From an uncultured Elusimicrobiales bacterium (GTDB taxonomy: Bacteria > Elusimicrobiota > Elusimicrobia > Elusimicrobiales > Elusimicrobiaceae): a stretch of DNA of 12,316 bases. This document shows positions 11,203 to 12,316 of the stretch, one piece after another; the first letter of the stretch is position 1; each line of letters begins with the position of its first letter. A program made the position numbers and the translations under genes. Under the pieces are notes generated by a model. The model made no database searches. It worked only from the letters and a program-made list of their open reading frames with translations, and was not told the origin of the DNA. The stretch lies in NCBI GenBank assembly GCA_905235355.1, contig CAJOLM010000025.1, positions 1-12,316 of the forward strand. Direction: 5' to 3'.

Positions 11203-12316
11203 TTAATTTTGTGCCAGCCACACTAAATCTTCTTCGGTCAGCTCCTCTGGTGGCAAGCGTAACATATCCGCCCGCAGAAGCTCCCGGCGCCAAGTCAGCA
11301 AAACACGATCATCTGATGTTTCACCGATATATTCAAAATCCAGCAGCGTAACTTGCAATTGGCCCTTCTTATTGCGGGACAAATAAAGATTAATCAATAA
11401 ATCGCTGTGTTCAAAATCAGCCGCATGCAGTTCTGCAAAGAATTGCATTAGTTGCGCCCATTCTTGTTGCGAAATAGGCTGCCCGCGCAGGGCTTGGGCA
11501 AAAGCCTCAGGATGCCCCATGGCTTGGTGTAAAGAAACCCCTTCAATAGAAATAGCGGACATGACAAATGCCATTTCCGTGCGTTCCTCAAATTCACGGA
11601 TACGGCCAAAGGAACGCGCAACGTTTTTGTCTAATTCTATTCTTCTTTGTACAGATTCCGGCAGGCGTAATAAGCCGTGGGCTAATACTACAGGATACAC
11701 AAAATGCAATAAATCAAATTTTTCTTCCCATTGATATTTTCTCATTAAAGAAGCAAATTCGTGTGTACGATAGTACTCCTCTTCGCTGCCGTACTTAGCA
11801 TACGCTACTGTTTTTAATAATGTGCCGTCTACCAGTTTCCACACCAGATGATTATAGTCGCGCATAATCGCGCGGGATATGCGCGATAACTCCACCTGCT
11901 GCGGTCGCATTTGAGGGGATAGGCTATCCGGCCGCACCAAAAGCGGCACTGCACTCATCAGCATTACAGAACTTCCCAATCCGGCAAGGCCGCCTAACCC
12001 AAGACTTACCCCTGCGCCGATAGCCAATATAGCCCCCCAAACAGCAAGCGGATGATCTTTGAAATATTTTTTAAACACTGCAGCGGATTGAGCAGCCGCA
12101 CTGTTTGAATCCGGCCAAGAAACTTCTTCCGACAAGAATGGACCAAAGTATTTTGAGTATATATTTTTAATAGCTTTTTCATCTTTTCCGCGTACTAATT
12201 TTTCCGCATTAATCTTTAGCACATAATTGTAATACATGCCTTGTTTATCAGGGGTAGCCGTTTCAAAATGGATATGCAAGGAGCCTTGTTTATATTTATC
12301 AAATCCGTCAGCTCTA
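11203..12316 (-). CDS. Membrane protein with degenerate protein-kinase-like C-terminal lobe; 5' end outside window
   Basis: I cannot name this protein. The frame is open from the stop at 11203 to the right edge (first full codon at 12315, 370 residues). A TTG at 12279 and an ATG at 12237 lie inside it, but neither has a well-spaced ribosome site and the codons before them look coding (HIHFETATPDK), so the true start is probably beyond the window. Numbering from 12315: a polar N-terminal part (1-86) is followed by a glycine-rich hydrophobic region at about 89-127 able to form one or two membrane helices. A helical region comes next (140-230), then a part resembling a kinase C-lobe. That part has a hinge-like AFVMSAISIEGVSL (249-262), an LHAADFEHSD segment with H303 and D305, N309, and LLDFE (324-328) where kinases have xDFG. 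The catalytic loop is one residue shorter than HxDxxxxN. Kinase-like fold is inference; activity is uncertain. Confidence 0.7.
   Translation of the reverse strand, partial: RADGFDKYKQGSLHIHFETATPDKQGMYYNYVLKINAEKLVRGKDEKAIKNIYSKYFGPFLSEEVSWPDSNSAAAQSAAVFKKYFKDHPLAVWGAILAIGAGVSLGLGGLAGLGSSVMLMSAVPLLVRPDSLSPQMRPQQVELSRISRAIMRDYNHLVWKLVDGTLLKTVAYAKYGSEEEYYRTHEFASLMRKYQWEEKFDLLHFVYPVVLAHGLLRLPESVQRRIELDKNVARSFGRIREFEERTEMAFVMSAISIEGVSLHQAMGHPEAFAQALRGQPISQQEWAQLMQFFAELHAADFEHSDLLINLYLSRNKKGQLQVTLLDFEYIGETSDDRVLLTWRRELLRADMLRLPPEELTEEDLVWLAQN

Noticed and set aside
1..12316. Mobile elements, CRISPR arrays, tRNA or rRNA genes
   Set aside because: No transposase or integrase motifs, spaced direct repeats or RNA-gene signatures were seen on either strand.

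Overview
The window is a stretch of ordinary bacterial chromosome with compactly packed genes. Apolipoprotein N-acyltransferase (Lnt) together with several signal-peptide proteins points to a diderm (Gram-negative-type) bacterium. By eye the base composition is moderate (mid-40s % GC, not calculated). The mix of housekeeping genes and lineage-looking secreted or membrane proteins would fit a little-studied phylum such as Elusimicrobiota, but that placement is only an impression. No rRNA, tRNA, CRISPR array, transposase, integrase or phage gene was seen.

Layout. Positions 1-140 hold two hairpins, the second of which (93-124) looks like a bidirectional intrinsic terminator. From 8195 down to 141 on the minus strand runs a very tight seven-gene array: secA, an anchored eight-cysteine protein, lnt, prfB (RF2), hemW, a CofE-like ligase and mscL. 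Its junctions are a 1-nt overlap (TAATG), 3 nt, 2 nt, a 4-nt overlap (ATGA), a 4-nt overlap (ATGA) and 1 nt, so it is very probably one transcript with translational coupling, ending at the 93-124 hairpin. Upstream of secA, still on the minus strand, lie three small exported proteins of unknown role: a tandem SH3b protein (10020-9553), an anchored protein resembling the free-standing C-terminal domain of the cytochrome c biogenesis factor CcmI/CycH (9520-9050), and a coiled-coil protein (8992-8297). A perfect intrinsic terminator (9008-9033) separates the second from the third.

A 142-nt intergenic region (10021-10162) divides divergent transcription. To the right, on the plus strand, a NifU C-terminal-domain protein overlaps a PHP-domain phosphoesterase by 1 nt. 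The PHP gene abuts, with no intervening base, a convergent minus-strand gene (12315-11203). That gene runs off the right edge and encodes an unrecognised membrane protein with a degenerate protein-kinase-like C-terminal lobe.

How the genes relate: SecA drives export of preproteins, Lnt completes lipoprotein maturation, and the secreted or anchored small proteins are likely Sec clients. RF2, HemW and MscL are housekeeping functions carried along. I do not see a clear novel defence or metabolic system. The most interesting items are the kinase-like membrane protein, the stand-alone CcmI-C-like protein, the eight-cysteine protein coupled to secA, the CofE homologue with no visible F420 context, and an RF2 gene that lacks the usual programmed frameshift yet ends in UGA overlapping the next start codon.
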